Shown here piece by piece: positions 15,870 to 26,648 of a stretch of DNA of 64,000 nt (its first letter is position 1; each line of letters opens with the position of its first letter). Under the pieces are notes generated by a model that made no database searches, was not told the origin of the DNA, and saw only the letters and a program-made list of their open reading frames with translations. The position numbers and the translations under genes were made by a program. Source of the DNA: Micromonospora kangleipakensis (GTDB taxonomy: Bacteria; Actinomycetota; Actinomycetes; Mycobacteriales; Micromonosporaceae); contig NZ_SHLD01000001.1 of the NCBI RefSeq assembly GCF_004217615.1, positions 2,790,001 through 2,854,000 on the forward strand. The letters run 5' to 3'.

Positions 15870-16508
15870 ATGATCCGGGTGTTCCTGCTCGACGACCACG
15901 AGGTCGTCCGTCGTGGCCTTGCCGACCTGCTGCAGAGCAGCGGCGACATCGAGGTGGTCGGCGAGTCCGGCTCCGCCCAGGAGGCGGCGCGGCGCATCCC
16001 CGCGCTCCGCCCCGACGTGGCAATCCTCGACGCCCGGCTGCCCGACGGCAACGGCATCGACGTGTGCCGGGACGTCCGGGCCGTGGACTCCTCGATCAAG
16101 GGGCTGATCCTCACCTCGTACGAGGACGACGAGGCGCTCTTCGCCGCGATCATGGCGGGCGCCGCCGGGTACGTGCTCAAGCAGATCCGCGGCACCGACC
16201 TGGTGGACGCGGTGCGCCGGGTGGCGGCCGGGCAGTCGCTGCTCGACCCGGCGATCACCACCCGGGTGCTGGAGCGGATCCGCAACGGCGTCGAGCAGCC
16301 GCGCGAGCTGAAGACCCTCACCGAGCAGGAGCGGCGGATCCTGGAGTACGTGGCCGAGGGGCTCACCAACCGGGAGATCGCCGGCAAGATGTTCCTGGCC
16401 GAGAAGACCGTGAAGAACTACGTCTCCAGCGTGCTGGCCAAGCTCGGCCTGGAACGGCGTACCCAGGCCGCGGTGCTCGCCACCCGGCTGCTCGGCAAGA
16501 CCCACTGA
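15870..16508 (+). CDS. DevR/DosR-like response regulator (NarL family)
   Basis: 212-residue response regulator with receiver and LuxR-type HTH. The phosphoacceptor is D54 in VAILDARLPDG, with T82 and K104 at the positions known as switch residues in mycobacterial DosR (D54, T82, K104), and DD8/9 at the N-terminus. The HTH is LTEQERRILEYVAEGLTN, then REIAGKMFLAEKTVKNYVSS, close to the DosR form. No ribosome-binding site is present; TAGAAA lies six bases before the ATG. Its own promoter contains a DosR-type box, suggesting positive autoregulation. The cognate kinase is most likely the convergent GAF kinase 30 bases downstream. Assignment to the DosR subfamily is inference from motifs, boxes and target genes together. 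Confidence 0.85.
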   Translation: MIRVFLLDDHEVVRRGLADLLQSSGDIEVVGESGSAQEAARRIPALRPDVAILDARLPDGNGIDVCRDVRAVDSSIKGLILTSYEDDEALFAAIMAGAAGYVLKQIRGTDLVDAVRRVAAGQSLLDPAITTRVLERIRNGVEQPRELKTLTEQERRILEYVAEGLTNREIAGKMFLAEKTVKNYVSSVLAKLGLERRTQAAVLATRLLGKTH

Positions 16509-16538
16509 CCCCGGCCCGGCCCCGCCCGGACACCCCGG

Positions 16539-18282
<1,744 letters not shown>

Positions 18283-18305
18283 GTGACCTTGCGGGACGAG
18301 CCCCG

Positions 18306-19316
18306 TTACGACAGCTGGTCGCGTACCGCCGAGGTGTCGACGGTTTCCGCGGTGTCGAGCCGCGGGGTGTGCGGCGGCCCGGCGTGCGTCGGGTCGGCGA
18401 TGCCCAGCCGCAGCGCGAGGTACGGGAAGCCGAGGCCGGAGAGCAGTTGGCGCAGTACCTGCCGGGTGCCCTCGACCTCGACCACGCCGCTCAGCGGCAC
18501 CAGCGAGACCCCGAGCCGGGTGGCGGTCAGCCAGGCGGCGGAGAGCCCCTCGCCGGCCCGCAGCCAGCTGTCCGGCTCGTCCTCGGTGCCCCAGAGGATC
18601 CCGTACACGGCGGCGCGGTCGTGCCCTGGGCCGACCGGCAGGCTGCCGGGGCGCCCGAAGTCGCGGGCCGGGACGGTGGTCTGCGGCGCCTGCTCGGGCA
18701 GTACCTCCGGCGGCAGTCCGGCGCCGGTGCCGGCCCGGCTGGTCCAGTACGCCAGCTCCTCGCACAGCTGCGGGTCCTTCGCCTCGACCGCGGCGGCGTG
18801 CTGCGCCGCGGCGGCCAGCTGGAGCTTCTGCTCGTCGTCGAGCAGTCGCAGGTTGACGCCCTCCCGGGTGGCCGCCCGGTCGATCTCGCCGAGGGCCGCC
18901 GTCGGCACCGGCTCCTCGCTGACCGGTCGACGGTCGGTGTGCCGGACCTGCATGCACTGCACCATGTGCATCGCGTCCGGGTCCGCCCCGGTGTGCCGCA
19001 ACCCGGTCAACCGGGCCAGCAGGTCCGGCTGGGCGGGGTCGGGCAGCCGTTCCACCACCGGGGTCCAGCCCTCGGCGGCGAGCGCCACCCGGGCGTGGTG
19101 CAGCCCGGCGCCGCAGCTGATCGCCAGCAGCCGGCCCTCCGGGTCGGTGGCGGTGAGCTGGCGGTCCCGGACCACCCGCAGCTCCAGCGAGTCGGGCAGG
19201 ACCTTCCAGCGCCACGGCTGGGTGTTGTGCACCGAGGGCGCGTGGCTCGCCGTTCCGGCGGCCTCCGCGAGGGCGGTGGTCAGCGGGCGGTCCGTGGCCG
19301 GCGTCTGGTGGCTCAT
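18306..19316 (-). CDS. Acg-family nitroreductase-like protein, second copy
   Basis: 336-residue paralogue of the protein at 14708-15688, with the same hallmark SHAPSVHNTQPWRWKV and a matching second half (ATRLGVSLVPLSGVVEVEG). LTATDPEGRLLAISCGAGLHHA corresponds to the FMN-site region of the family. The ATG at 19316 is preceded by GAAAGG. The GAF kinase gene follows 42 bases downstream on the same strand, so the pair may be cotranscribed. A DosR-type box at 19437-19450 lies in the divergent promoter shared with a P-type ATPase fragment. Role, by analogy with Rv2032/Acg, is flavin storage or redox stress under low oxygen; this is inference. Confidence 0.85.
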   Translation of the reverse strand: MSHQTPATDRPLTTALAEAAGTASHAPSVHNTQPWRWKVLPDSLELRVVRDRQLTATDPEGRLLAISCGAGLHHARVALAAEGWTPVVERLPDPAQPDLLARLTGLRHTGADPDAMHMVQCMQVRHTDRRPVSEEPVPTAALGEIDRAATREGVNLRLLDDEQKLQLAAAAQHAAAVEAKDPQLCEELAYWTSRAGTGAGLPPEVLPEQAPQTTVPARDFGRPGSLPVGPGHDRAAVYGILWGTEDEPDSWLRAGEGLSAAWLTATRLGVSLVPLSGVVEVEGTRQVLRQLLSGLGFPYLALRLGIADPTHAGPPHTPRLDTAETVDTSAVRDQLS

Positions 19317-19436
19317 CGTCACGACCTTTCGGTTTCTTCCCATCGTGCCGCACCCCGCCGGGGCAGGGGACGGGGTTGCCGCTTCATCCTCGGGCACCGG
19401 GCAGCCGGTCGCACGGTCCGCAGGTCCCCCGCCACC

Positions 19437-19450
19437 GGGCCTTTTGACCC
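19437..19450 (+). promoter_or_regulatory. DosR-type box between nitroreductase 2 and the ATPase fragment
   Basis: GGGCCTTTTGACCC, matching GGGNCNTTNGNCCC. It lies 121 bases before nitroreductase 2 and 96 bases before the ATPase fragment. Confidence 0.6.
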
Positions 19451-19545
19451 GCCGCGATACCCGCATTGCACTGTCCGATCGGGCCGGGCGCTGACACCAT
19501 CCGCAGGTGGGTGCCGAACCGCGCGAGTGCGTCCCGGAGCGGCCA

Positions 19546-19881
19546 ATGGACCGGCACCGGGTGGACTGGCGGGAGTGGGCGCCGCTGACCCTGCTCGCCC
19601 TCGCGGTGCTGGCCGGCGCCGGGCTGTGGTTCGGCGGATTGCGCGGCGCCGCCGAGCTGGTCTGGTCCGCGGTGACCCTGGTCGCGCTGCTGCCGGCTAC
19701 CTGGGCGGTGCTCCGGCAACTCTGGCACCGGCAGTTCGGCGTGGACGTCATCGCCGTGCTGGCGCTGGCCGGCTCCCTCGTCGTCCGCGAGTACCTGGCC
19801 GGCGCGGTGATCGCGGTGATGGTGGCGACCGGGCGGTCGCTGGAGACGTACGCCCAGCGGCGCGCCAGCCGCACAGTCATA
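19546..19881 (+). pseudogene. 5' fragment of a heavy-metal-type P-type ATPase
   Basis: From the ATG at 19546 (GGAG six bases upstream) the frame encodes only the first ~110 residues of a P1B-type ATPase: helices WAPLTLLALAVLAGAGLWFGG, VWSAVTLVALLPATWAVLRQL, then the conserved GVDVIAVLALAGSLVVREYL and VMVATGRSLETYAQRRA, which normally continues into the actuator domain. After YAQRRASR the homology stops abruptly; the rest of the frame runs antisense through the neighbouring USP gene and is not coding. There is no actuator domain, no CPx motif, no DKTGT phosphorylation site. It keeps its promoter and DosR-type box, so a short membrane peptide could still be made. Confidence 0.75.
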
Positions 19882-19903
19882 TCGCTCATCGCGACACTGT
19901 CGC
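19879..19903. repeat. Inverted-repeat sequence at the ATPase truncation point
   Basis: Exactly where P-type ATPase similarity ends, ACAGTCATATCG...CGCGACACTGT forms short inverted ends around a central CGCTCATCG. It may be a small dispersed element or the scar of the deletion; only a genome-wide search can tell. Confidence 0.3.
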
Positions 19904-19922
19904 CGGTGGCCGGCAGGCCCGA

Positions 19923-19954
19923 GACCGCCGACCGCCGACCGCCGACCGCCGACC
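19923..19954. repeat. Heptamer tandem repeat (GACCGCC, 4.6 copies)
   Basis: Four perfect GACCGCC units (19923-19950) plus GACC, between the ATPase fragment and the USP stop codon. Such repeats promote slippage and may mark the rearrangement that truncated the ATPase. Confidence 0.9.
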
Positions 19955-19976
19955 AGCGACTGGCGGGCCCGGGCGT

Positions 19977-20843
19977 TCAGCGTTCCCGGACCACCGCGAC
20001 CGGGCAGTGCGCGTGGTGGAGCAGCTGCTGGCTCACCGAGCCGAGGAGCATCCCGCGCAGCCCGCCCCGACCGCGGCTGCCCACCACCACGAGCTGCGCC
20101 TCGCGGCTCGCCTCGACCAGCAGGGCGGCCGGGTTGCCGGGCGACACCCGCAGGTCGACCTCGACGGCCGGGAAGCTCTCCCGCCACCCGGCCAGCTCCT
20201 CCTCGACCGCCGCCCGTTCGGTGGCGCTCGCCTCCTCCGGGTCGAAGCCCGGCGGCACCCACCGCTCGCCGGGCGGCTCCCACGCCCGGATCACCCGCAG
20301 CGGCACGTCCCGCTGCTGGGCCCGCTCGACCGCGAAGCCGAGCGCCCGCAGCGAGGACTCCGAACCGTCCACGCCGACCACCACCGGCCCGGAGGTGGCG
20401 GCCTGGCCGTCCCGGACCACCACCACCGGGCAGTGCGCGTGTGCGGTGACGGAGACCGCGGTGGAGCCGGCCAGCAGGCCGCCGAATCCGCCGTGCCCGC
20501 GGCTGCCGAGGACCAGCATCCCGGCCTCGGCGGAGCGTTCCTGCAACACCAGGGCGGGCGGGCCGTCGAAGACCTCGCCGCGCACGGTGAGCCCGGGCCG
20601 TTCGGCGGCGGCGTCCGCCGCCGCCTTGCGGACCAGGTCCTCGACCTGCCGCCGGGCGTGCTCGTCCGGCCAGACGCCGGGTGCCAGCCCGGGACCGATC
20701 CAACCGGCCACCGTCAGCCATTCGAAGACGTACGCCAGGCGGACCGGCCGGCCCGAGCGGCCCGCCTCGTCCAGGGCCCAGTTCAGGGCGACCGTGGCAT
20801 CCTCGGAGCCGTCGTAGCCGATCAGGATCTCGTCGCCACTCAC
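19977..20843 (-). CDS. Universal stress protein, two tandem USP domains
   Basis: 288-residue cytosolic protein of two UspA domains. Domain 1 (1-150) begins LIGYDGSEDATVALNWALDE and ends with the nucleotide-binding GSRGHGGFGGLLAGST; domain 2 (155-288) begins VVGVDGSESSLRALGFAVE and ends GSRGRGGLRGMLLGSVS. Both keep the G-x2-G-x9-G(S/T) signature, so both should bind ATP, as in the double-USP proteins of the mycobacterial DosR regulon (Rv2005c/Rv2623 type). The GTG start has GGAGG upstream and lies 31 bases after the phosphoketolase stop on the same strand, so the two form an operon. Likely role: growth arrest or survival under hypoxia (inference). Confidence 0.9.
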   Translation of the reverse strand: MSGDEILIGYDGSEDATVALNWALDEAGRSGRPVRLAYVFEWLTVAGWIGPGLAPGVWPDEHARRQVEDLVRKAAADAAAERPGLTVRGEVFDGPPALVLQERSAEAGMLVLGSRGHGGFGGLLAGSTAVSVTAHAHCPVVVVRDGQAATSGPVVVGVDGSESSLRALGFAVERAQQRDVPLRVIRAWEPPGERWVPPGFDPEEASATERAAVEEELAGWRESFPAVEVDLRVSPGNPAALLVEASREAQLVVVGSRGRGGLRGMLLGSVSQQLLHHAHCPVAVVRER

Positions 20844-20874
20844 CGGATCGACCTCCGCTCGCCTCTGAGCCCGC

Positions 20875-23277
20875 TCACTGACCGCTCCGCAGGCCGGGTT
20901 CGGTCTCGCGGATCCAGCGCCACTCGGCGACCCGCGGGTCGTCCTCGCCGTACCGGCGGGTGTAGTCGCGGCAGGCCTGCCGGGCGTCGACCATCTCCTG
21001 GCGGAGGTGGGCGGCGCGCGAGGCGAGCCCGGGCACCCGGTCGATGACGTCGATGACGAGGTGGAAGCGGTCCAGGTCGTTGAGCATCACCATGTCGAAC
21101 GGCGTGGTGGTGGTGCCCTCCTCCTTGTAGCCCCGGACGTGCAGGTTGTCGTGGTTGGTCCGCCGGTAGGTGAGCCGGTGGATCAGCCACGGATAGCCGT
21201 GGTACGCGAAGATGATCGGCTTGTCGCGGGTGAAGATCGTGTCGAACTCGAAGTCGGGCAGGCCGTGCGGGTGCTCCGAGGGCGGCTGGAGCCGCATCAG
21301 GTCGACCACGTTGACCACCCGCACCCTCAGTTGGGGCAGGTGCTGGCGGAGCATGTCGGCCGCGGCGAGTGTCTCCAGCGTCGGCACGTCGCCGGCGCAG
21401 GCGAGCACCACGTCCGGCTCGGCGCCCTGGTCGGTGCTGGCCCAGTCCCAGATGCCCAGGCCCCGCCTGGCGTGCTGGATGGCCTCGTCCATGCTCAGCC
21501 AGTTCGGCGCCGGCTGCTTGCCGGCCACGACCACGTTGATGTAGTGCCGGCTGCGCAGACAGTGGTCCATGGTGGAGAGCAGGGTGTTGGCGTCCGGCGG
21601 CAGGTAGACCCGGACCACCTCGGCCTTCTTGTTGACCACATGGTCGATGAAGCCCGGGTCCTGGTGCGAGAAGCCGTTGTGGTCCTGCCGCCACACATGG
21701 CTGGAAAGCAGGTAGTTGAGCGAGGCCAGCGGCTGCCGCCACTGGATGCCGCGGGTCACCTTCAGCCACTTGGCGTGCTGGTTGACCATCGAGTCGACGA
21801 TGTGGATGAACGCCTCGTAGCTGGTGAAGATGCCGTGCCGGCCGGTGAGCAGGTAGCCCTCGAGCCAGCCCTGGCAGAGGTGCTCGGAGAGCACCTCCAT
21901 CACCCGGCCGTCGGGGGAGAGGTGGTCGTCGCCGGGGACCGTGTTGCCGACGAACGCCCGGTCGGTGACCTCGAAGGCGGCGCCCAGCCGGTTGGAGGCG
22001 ACCTCGTCGGGGCCGAACAGGCGGAAGTTCTGCGGGTTGGCGGTGATCACGTCGCGGACCCACTGGCCGAGCACGCCGGTGGAGCCGACCACCGGCTCGC
22101 CGGGCTGCTTGACGTCGACCGCGTAGGCGCGGAAGTCCGGCAGGTCCAGGTCGCGCAGCACCAGGCCGCCGTTGGTGACCGGGTTTGCGCTCATCCGCCG
22201 GTTCCCCCTCGGAGGCAGCGAGGTCAGCTCGGCGACCGGGGCGCCGGTGGCGTCGAAGAGCTCCTCCGGCCGGTAGCTGCGGAGCCAGCGCTCCAGCTCG
22301 GCCAGGGCCTCCGGATCCTTCCGCACCCCGTCGATGGGCACCTGATGGGCGCGGAAGGTCCCCTCGACCTGCTTGCCGTGGACCTCCCGCGGGCCGGTCC
22401 AGCCCTTCGGCGTACGGAGGATGATCATCGGCCAGCGGGGGCGCTTGGCATCGCCGCCGGAGCGGGCCCGGCGCTGGATCTCGGCGATCTCGTCGACCGC
22501 CCGGTCCAGCGTGGCGGCGAGGCTCTGGTGCACCCGGGTCGGGTCGTCGCCGGAGACGATGTACGGCTCGTATCCGTAGCCGCGCATCAGACCGAGCAGG
22601 TCGTCCTGGGGGATCCGTTCCAGCACCGTCGGGCTGGCGATCTTGTAGCCGTTGAGGTGCAGGATGGGCAGCACCGCGCCGTCGCGGGCCGGGTTGAGGA
22701 AGACGTTGGACAGCCAGCTTCCGGCCAGCGGGCCGGTCTCCGCCTCGCCGTCGCCGATCACGCAGGCGACCAGCAGATCCGGGTTGTCGAAGGCGGCGCC
22801 GTAGGCGTGGCTCAGCGCGTACCCCAGCTCGCCGCCCTCGTGGATCGAACCCGGCACCTCCGACGCCACGTGGCTGGGAACGCCGCCGGGGAAGGAGAAC
22901 TGGCGGAACAACCGCGCCATGCCCGCCTCGTCCCGGCTCACCGAGTGGTAGAGCTCGCTGTAGGTCCCCTCCAGCCAGGTGTTCGCCACCAGGGCCGGCC
23001 CGCCGTGCCCTGGACCGGTGATGTAGATGACGCTGAGGTCGCGGTTGACGATGACCCGGTTGAGGTGCGCGTAGATCAGGTTGAGGCCGGGGGCGGTGCC
23101 CCAGTGGCCGAGCAGCCGGGGCTTGACATCCTCCGGCTTCAACGGCTCGCGGAGCAGCGGGTTGTCGAGCAGGTAGATCTGCCCGACGGTGAGGTAGTTC
23201 GCCGCCCGCCAGTAGGCGTCAAGCCGGCGCAGCTCGTCTTCGGTCAGTGGGCTCTGCAGGTCGAGAGCGGTGTCCAT
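20875..23277 (-). CDS. xfp: Phosphoketolase (xylulose-5-P/fructose-6-P)
   Basis: Thiamine-diphosphate enzyme that cleaves xylulose 5-phosphate or fructose 6-phosphate with phosphate to give acetyl phosphate, a redox-neutral route to ATP. 800 residues, the usual length. Visible family blocks: [15 protein letters not shown] and [17 protein letters not shown] near the N-terminus, [19 protein letters not shown], the TPP-binding [31 protein letters not shown], and the C-terminal [17 protein letters not shown]. Start ATG with GAGAGG upstream. Followed by a USP gene 31 bases on. A DosR-type box (23377-23390) lies 100 bases upstream, implying induction when respiration is limited; acetyl phosphate could also feed substrate-level phosphorylation in that state. 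Confidence 0.95.
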   Translation of the reverse strand: MDTALDLQSPLTEDELRRLDAYWRAANYLTVGQIYLLDNPLLREPLKPEDVKPRLLGHWGTAPGLNLIYAHLNRVIVNRDLSVIYITGPGHGGPALVANTWLEGTYSELYHSVSRDEAGMARLFRQFSFPGGVPSHVASEVPGSIHEGGELGYALSHAYGAAFDNPDLLVACVIGDGEAETGPLAGSWLSNVFLNPARDGAVLPILHLNGYKIASPTVLERIPQDDLLGLMRGYGYEPYIVSGDDPTRVHQSLAATLDRAVDEIAEIQRRARSGGDAKRPRWPMIILRTPKGWTGPREVHGKQVEGTFRAHQVPIDGVRKDPEALAELERWLRSYRPEELFDATGAPVAELTSLPPRGNRRMSANPVTNGGLVLRDLDLPDFRAYAVDVKQPGEPVVGSTGVLGQWVRDVITANPQNFRLFGPDEVASNRLGAAFEVTDRAFVGNTVPGDDHLSPDGRVMEVLSEHLCQGWLEGYLLTGRHGIFTSYEAFIHIVDSMVNQHAKWLKVTRGIQWRQPLASLNYLLSSHVWRQDHNGFSHQDPGFIDHVVNKKAEVVRVYLPPDANTLLSTMDHCLRSRHYINVVVAGKQPAPNWLSMDEAIQHARRGLGIWDWASTDQGAEPDVVLACAGDVPTLETLAAADMLRQHLPQLRVRVVNVVDLMRLQPPSEHPHGLPDFEFDTIFTRDKPIIFAYHGYPWLIHRLTYRRTNHDNLHVRGYKEEGTTTTPFDMVMLNDLDRFHLVIDVIDRVPGLASRAAHLRQEMVDARQACRDYTRRYGEDDPRVAEWRWIRETEPGLRSGQ

Positions 23278-23376
23278 GCTGCATTAGCCTCTCGCGGCTC
23301 GGGGTCTTCTGCCACCCGAAGGCGGGAATCCGCCCCGGGCCCGTCCAGCTTCGGCCCAGGCCCGGGTATGCGATCA

Positions 23377-23390
23377 GGGTCGTTGGTCCC
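23377..23390. promoter_or_regulatory. DosR-type box upstream of phosphoketolase
   Basis: GGGTCGTTGGTCCC, matching GGGNCNTTNGNCCC; on the coding (minus) strand it reads GGGACCAACGACCC. It lies 100 bases before the phosphoketolase ATG. Confidence 0.6.
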
Positions 23391-23403
23391 GCGACCGGAG
23401 GCG

Positions 23404-24234
23404 TCATGTCCCGACCGGCGGCGCGGGCTCCAGTCCACGGACGACGATCACCGGGGCCGGTGAGTGGTAGAGCAGGGTCTGGCTGACCTCGCCGAGCATG
23501 CCCCGCCATGGTTCGTCGCCGCGCGCGCCGACCAGCGCCACCTGCGCGGACCGGGACTGTTCGACCAGGACGGTGCTGGGGTCGCCGCGGACGGTGTGGC
23601 ACTCCGCGGCCACGGACGGGTGCCGCTCGGCGTGCCGGGCCACCGCCGCGGCGAGTACGTCGTCGCCGTCGTCCGGCCGGCCGGGCTCGACGACCCGTAC
23701 GGCGAGCAGTCGGGCGGCGCGACGGTCGGCGCAGTCGAAGGCGAAACCTAGGGCGGCCTGGGAGCTCGACGAGCCGTCCACTCCGATCAGCACCGGTCCC
23801 TGCGGTGCCGGTTGGGCGCGGCCGACCAGTACCGGGCAGCCGGCCCGGGCGGCGAGTTGCACGGCCGGTGCGTCGGCCGGGACGCAGTCCGGGCAATCGG
23901 CCATCCCGCCGTCACCGAGCGCCACCATGAACGCCGATTCCGAGGCGCGGATCAGGGCCTCGACCGGGCGGCCCTCGACGATCTCGCCGCTCACCGGAAC
24001 GTCCGGCTCGACCTCGCCGACGACCTGGCCGGCCCGCTCGAGCAGGTCCTCCGCCGCAGCGCGCGACACCGCCACGGACGGCGCCTGCAGCGCCGCCGCC
24101 CAGTTGAAGGCGTGCAGCAGGTGCAGCGGGCGGCCGTGGGTGGCGGCCTCGCCGGCGGCCTCCCGGACCACCTGGAGGTCCTCGTCCGACGACCCGACGC
24201 CGACCACGACGGCTCCGTGGGTGGGTGCGGCCAT
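23404..24234 (-). CDS. Universal stress protein, two USP domains (first degenerate)
   Basis: 276-residue double-USP protein. Domain 2 (from about 143) is regular: VLIGVDGSSSSQAALGFAFD, ending VGARGDEPWRGMLGEVSQTL, with GxxG-like elements partly changed. Domain 1 starts VVVGVGSSDEDLQVVREAAG, lacks the usual D of GxDGS, and its end (MVALGDGGMADCPDC, VPADAPAVQLAARAGCPVLV) has lost the glycine signature and gained a cysteine pair. So ATP binding by domain 1 is doubtful. ATG with GGAGG. It is upstream of phosphoketolase in the same orientation but separated from it by the box at 23377-23390. No box was found in its own 90-base upstream region. Confidence 0.85.
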   Translation of the reverse strand: MAAPTHGAVVVGVGSSDEDLQVVREAAGEAATHGRPLHLLHAFNWAAALQAPSVAVSRAAAEDLLERAGQVVGEVEPDVPVSGEIVEGRPVEALIRASESAFMVALGDGGMADCPDCVPADAPAVQLAARAGCPVLVGRAQPAPQGPVLIGVDGSSSSQAALGFAFDCADRRAARLLAVRVVEPGRPDDGDDVLAAAVARHAERHPSVAAECHTVRGDPSTVLVEQSRSAQVALVGARGDEPWRGMLGEVSQTLLYHSPAPVIVVRGLEPAPPVGT

Positions 24235-24325
24235 CCCGCCTCACCTCCCCCGGCGCCGGGTAGGGCACGACCACGTTCTCCTCACCCACGGTAGTCGGGG
24301 CCGTGCCCACCGGGGGCGGGATCGG

Positions 24326-25150
24326 TCAGCGGAACTGGAGCCGGTTCATCGCGTCGAAGACCCGGGCGCCGAGCAGCCGGCGGGTGTGCACCATGGCCCA
24401 GGCGGCGGCGGTGACCAGGTAGCGGGTGCGCGGCCGGCGGGCGGTCACCGCCCGTTCGATCACCCGGGCCACCGTCTCCGGCGTGGCCGAAAGGGCCTTG
24501 TTCCGGTACGACTTCGCCATCACCGCGTCGACGGAGGCGACCATCTTCCGGTACGGTCCGGCCGGGTCGGCCCCGGCGCCGAGCGAGGAGCTGGCGACCG
24601 CGCCGAAGCCGGTCCGTATCAGCCCCGGCTCGACGATCGTCACGTCGACGCCGAACGGCCGCACCTCCTGCCGCAGCGCGTCGGAGATCGCCTCCACCGC
24701 GTACTTGCTGGCGTGGTAGTAGCCGCCGCCGGGGAAGACCAGCCGGCCGCCCATCGAGCTGATGTTGACGATCCGGCCCCGCCCGGCCCGGCGCATGCCG
24801 GGCAGCACGAGCTGGGTGAGCCGGCTGAGCCCGAAGACGTTCGTCTCGAACTGGGCCCGGACCCGGTCCATCGGGGCCTCCTCGATCGGGCCGTACTCGC
24901 CGTAGCCGGCGTTGTTGATCAGCACGTCGACCTGGCCGTGCTCGGCCTCGACGGCGGCGACGGCGGCCCGCATGGACGCCTCGTCGGTGACGTCGAGGGG
25001 GAGCAGCCGGGCTCCGGCCTCGGCCAGGTCGGCGATGGCCTCGACCTTGCGGGCGGTGGCGTAGACGGTCAGGTCGGGGCGGCGGGCCAGGCGGCGGACG
25101 GTGGCCCGGCCGATGCCGGAGGAGGTGCCGGTGATCAGAACAGTGGTCAT
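24326..25150 (-). CDS. SDR family NAD(P)-dependent oxidoreductase
   Basis: Classical short-chain dehydrogenase, 274 residues. Cofactor motif TGTSSGIG (7-14), structural NNAG in VLINNAGYGEYG, catalytic Ser in VNISSMGGRLV and Tyr-Lys in YYHASKYAVE. An aromatic-rich C-terminus (YLVTAAAWAMVHTRRLLG) resembles retinol-dehydrogenase-like and steroid-acting actinobacterial SDRs; the substrate is not deducible. The ATG overlaps the stop of the upstream TetR gene by four bases (ATGA), so both are one operon and the TetR protein is likely its ligand-controlled repressor. Confidence 0.9.
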   Translation of the reverse strand: MTTVLITGTSSGIGRATVRRLARRPDLTVYATARKVEAIADLAEAGARLLPLDVTDEASMRAAVAAVEAEHGQVDVLINNAGYGEYGPIEEAPMDRVRAQFETNVFGLSRLTQLVLPGMRRAGRGRIVNISSMGGRLVFPGGGYYHASKYAVEAISDALRQEVRPFGVDVTIVEPGLIRTGFGAVASSSLGAGADPAGPYRKMVASVDAVMAKSYRNKALSATPETVARVIERAVTARRPRTRYLVTAAAWAMVHTRRLLGARVFDAMNRLQFR

Positions 25151-25713
25151 GACGGGGCTCCAGGGTGGGGGGCGAGGCCCGCGACGACCAGCGCGACGCC
25201 GTCGCGCAGCCGCCGCCGGGGCAGGTCGGGGTCGGTGAGATCGGCTTCCAGGCCGCGGGTGAGCGCGACCAGCACGTCGGCGACCGCGCGGGCCCGCGGC
25301 CCGGCGGCGTCGGCCAGCGCGCCGGCCACCACGTCGGTCAGTTCCCGGGTGTACGCCTCGGCGAGGTCCCCGGTGAGCCGGGTGCTGGTGTCGAGCAGTT
25401 CGGCGGCGTGCCGGCTCTCCCGGTGCAGCCGCAGCGTCAGCTCCAGCTTGGCCGCGAGCACGTCGTGCAGCCGCTGCGCCAGGTCCGCGCCGGGGGCCTC
25501 GGCGACCTGCCGCGCGTCGGCGAGGGAGTCGGCGAAGAGCCGCTCGGCGAGCCGGCGGTAGGCGTCGTCCTTGTTGCGGACGTACTGGTAGACGGCGGGA
25601 CGGGACATGCCGGCGGCCGCCGCGATGTCGTCCATCGTCGTGCGTCGCACGCCGTGCCGGGTGAAGCACTCGTACGCGGCGGCGAGGATGGTGTCCAACC
25701 GTTCGTTCGACAT
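25147..25713 (-). CDS. TetR/AcrR family transcriptional regulator
   Basis: 188-residue repressor-type regulator. The N-terminal HTH is ILAAAYECFTRHGVRRTTM, DDIAAAAGMSRPAVYQYVRN; the C-terminal ligand domain (~60-188) is less conserved. The ATG at 25713 is chosen because it places the HTH at the usual distance from the N-terminus; there is no convincing ribosome-binding site. The gene is translationally coupled to the SDR gene downstream. An inverted repeat just before its start is the likely autoregulatory operator. Confidence 0.9.
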   Translation of the reverse strand: MSNERLDTILAAAYECFTRHGVRRTTMDDIAAAAGMSRPAVYQYVRNKDDAYRRLAERLFADSLADARQVAEAPGADLAQRLHDVLAAKLELTLRLHRESRHAAELLDTSTRLTGDLAEAYTRELTDVVAGALADAAGPRARAVADVLVALTRGLEADLTDPDLPRRRLRDGVALVVAGLAPHPGAPS

Positions 25714-25714
25714 G

Positions 25715-25740
25715 CTGACGATGTTTGCACAGAATGTCAG
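25715..25740. promoter_or_regulatory. Probable TetR operator upstream of the TetR-SDR operon
   Basis: CTGAC (25715-25719) and GTCAG (25736-25740) flank an AT-rich 16-base core (ATGTTTGCACAGAAT within). It touches the TetR start codon and sits where RNA polymerase would bind. Confidence 0.45.
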
Positions 25741-25850
25741 AGCGTCAACGGTGTTCGCGGTCACGCCCGGAGTCGGGCCGCGGTGTACCCGCCCGGTCAC
25801 GTCCGTCGCGGGTGGCCGGGCGGAGGGCGGGTGGTGGGGGAGGGACGCCG

Positions 25851-26648
25851 TCAGCCCGGGGTGGGGATCGCCGGGTGGACCCGGACGATCACGGCGGTGG
25901 CGTTGTCGTCACCGCCCGCGGCCAGGGTGGCGGCGAGCAGGGCGCGGGCGGCCCGCGCCGGGTCCCGGTCGGCCAACAGGTCCCGGAGCCGGTGGTAGTC
26001 GAGCTGGTCGCTCACCCCGTCGGTGCAGAGCAGCCAGGTGTCGCCGGGGCGCAGCGGGACGGCGAGCAGGTCCGCGTCCGGCCGGTCGCGGTGGCCGACG
26101 TAGCGCAGCAGCTGGTAGCGGGCGCGGGCCGCCTCCGGGGACGTCGCCGGCCACCAGCCGTGCAGCAGGCCCAGCCAGGCCATGGTGTGGTCGACGGTGA
26201 GCAGCTCCAGCAGCCCGCCGTGCAGCCGGTACGCCCGGGAGTCGCCGAGCTGGACGATCCACGCCTGCTCGCCGTCCGGCTCGGCGACCAGGGCGGTCAT
26301 CGTGCAGCCGGTCAGCTCGGCCAGGCCGGCGCCGGCCTGGCGTACCCGGGTCTGCGCCGCGGCCGTCGCGGCGCGCAGCTCGCGCGGCCCGACGCCGGGC
26401 CAGCCCTCGCGGAGCTGCTCCACGAGGGTCTCCATCGCGGTCCGGCCGGCGACCCGGCTGCCCTCGCCGGCGCCCATCCCGTCGGCCACCGCGGCGATCG
26501 GCAGCTCCGGGTCGACGTGCAGCACGTCGAAGTTCTCCGGATAGCGGTGCCCGACCACGCTGCCGGCGGCGATCTCCAGCGTGACGCGGCCGACGGTCAG
26601 TCGGCGTGCCGCCTCGACGGGTCGGTCCAGAGAGCGGCGACGGAACAC
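25851..26648 (-). CDS. PP2C-family serine/threonine phosphatase
   Basis: 265-residue metal-dependent protein phosphatase. The PP2C motifs are in order: VADGMGAGEGSRVAG (metal-binding Asp and Gly), GCTMTALV, QLGDSRAYRLHGG, LLCTDGVSDQL and GGDDNATAVIVRV. The first motif of many PP2C enzymes (RxxNQD) is reduced to VVGHRYPENFDVLHVD, so one metal ligand is presumably supplied by that Asp. It would dephosphorylate Ser/Thr proteins opposite a Hanks-type kinase, none of which is nearby. The GTG start has no ribosome-binding site but TACCGT-N6-GTG, another leaderless-type start. Confidence 0.88.
   Translation of the reverse strand: MFRRRSLDRPVEAARRLTVGRVTLEIAAGSVVGHRYPENFDVLHVDPELPIAAVADGMGAGEGSRVAGRTAMETLVEQLREGWPGVGPRELRAATAAAQTRVRQAGAGLAELTGCTMTALVAEPDGEQAWIVQLGDSRAYRLHGGLLELLTVDHTMAWLGLLHGWWPATSPEAARARYQLLRYVGHRDRPDADLLAVPLRPGDTWLLCTDGVSDQLDYHRLRDLLADRDPARAARALLAATLAAGGDDNATAVIVRVHPAIPTPG

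Noticed and set aside
24235..24325. DosR-type box upstream of the USP gene at 23404-24234
   Set aside because: GGGGCCGTGCCC at about 24297 has the look of a half site, but the spacing does not match GGGNC-N4-GNCCC.
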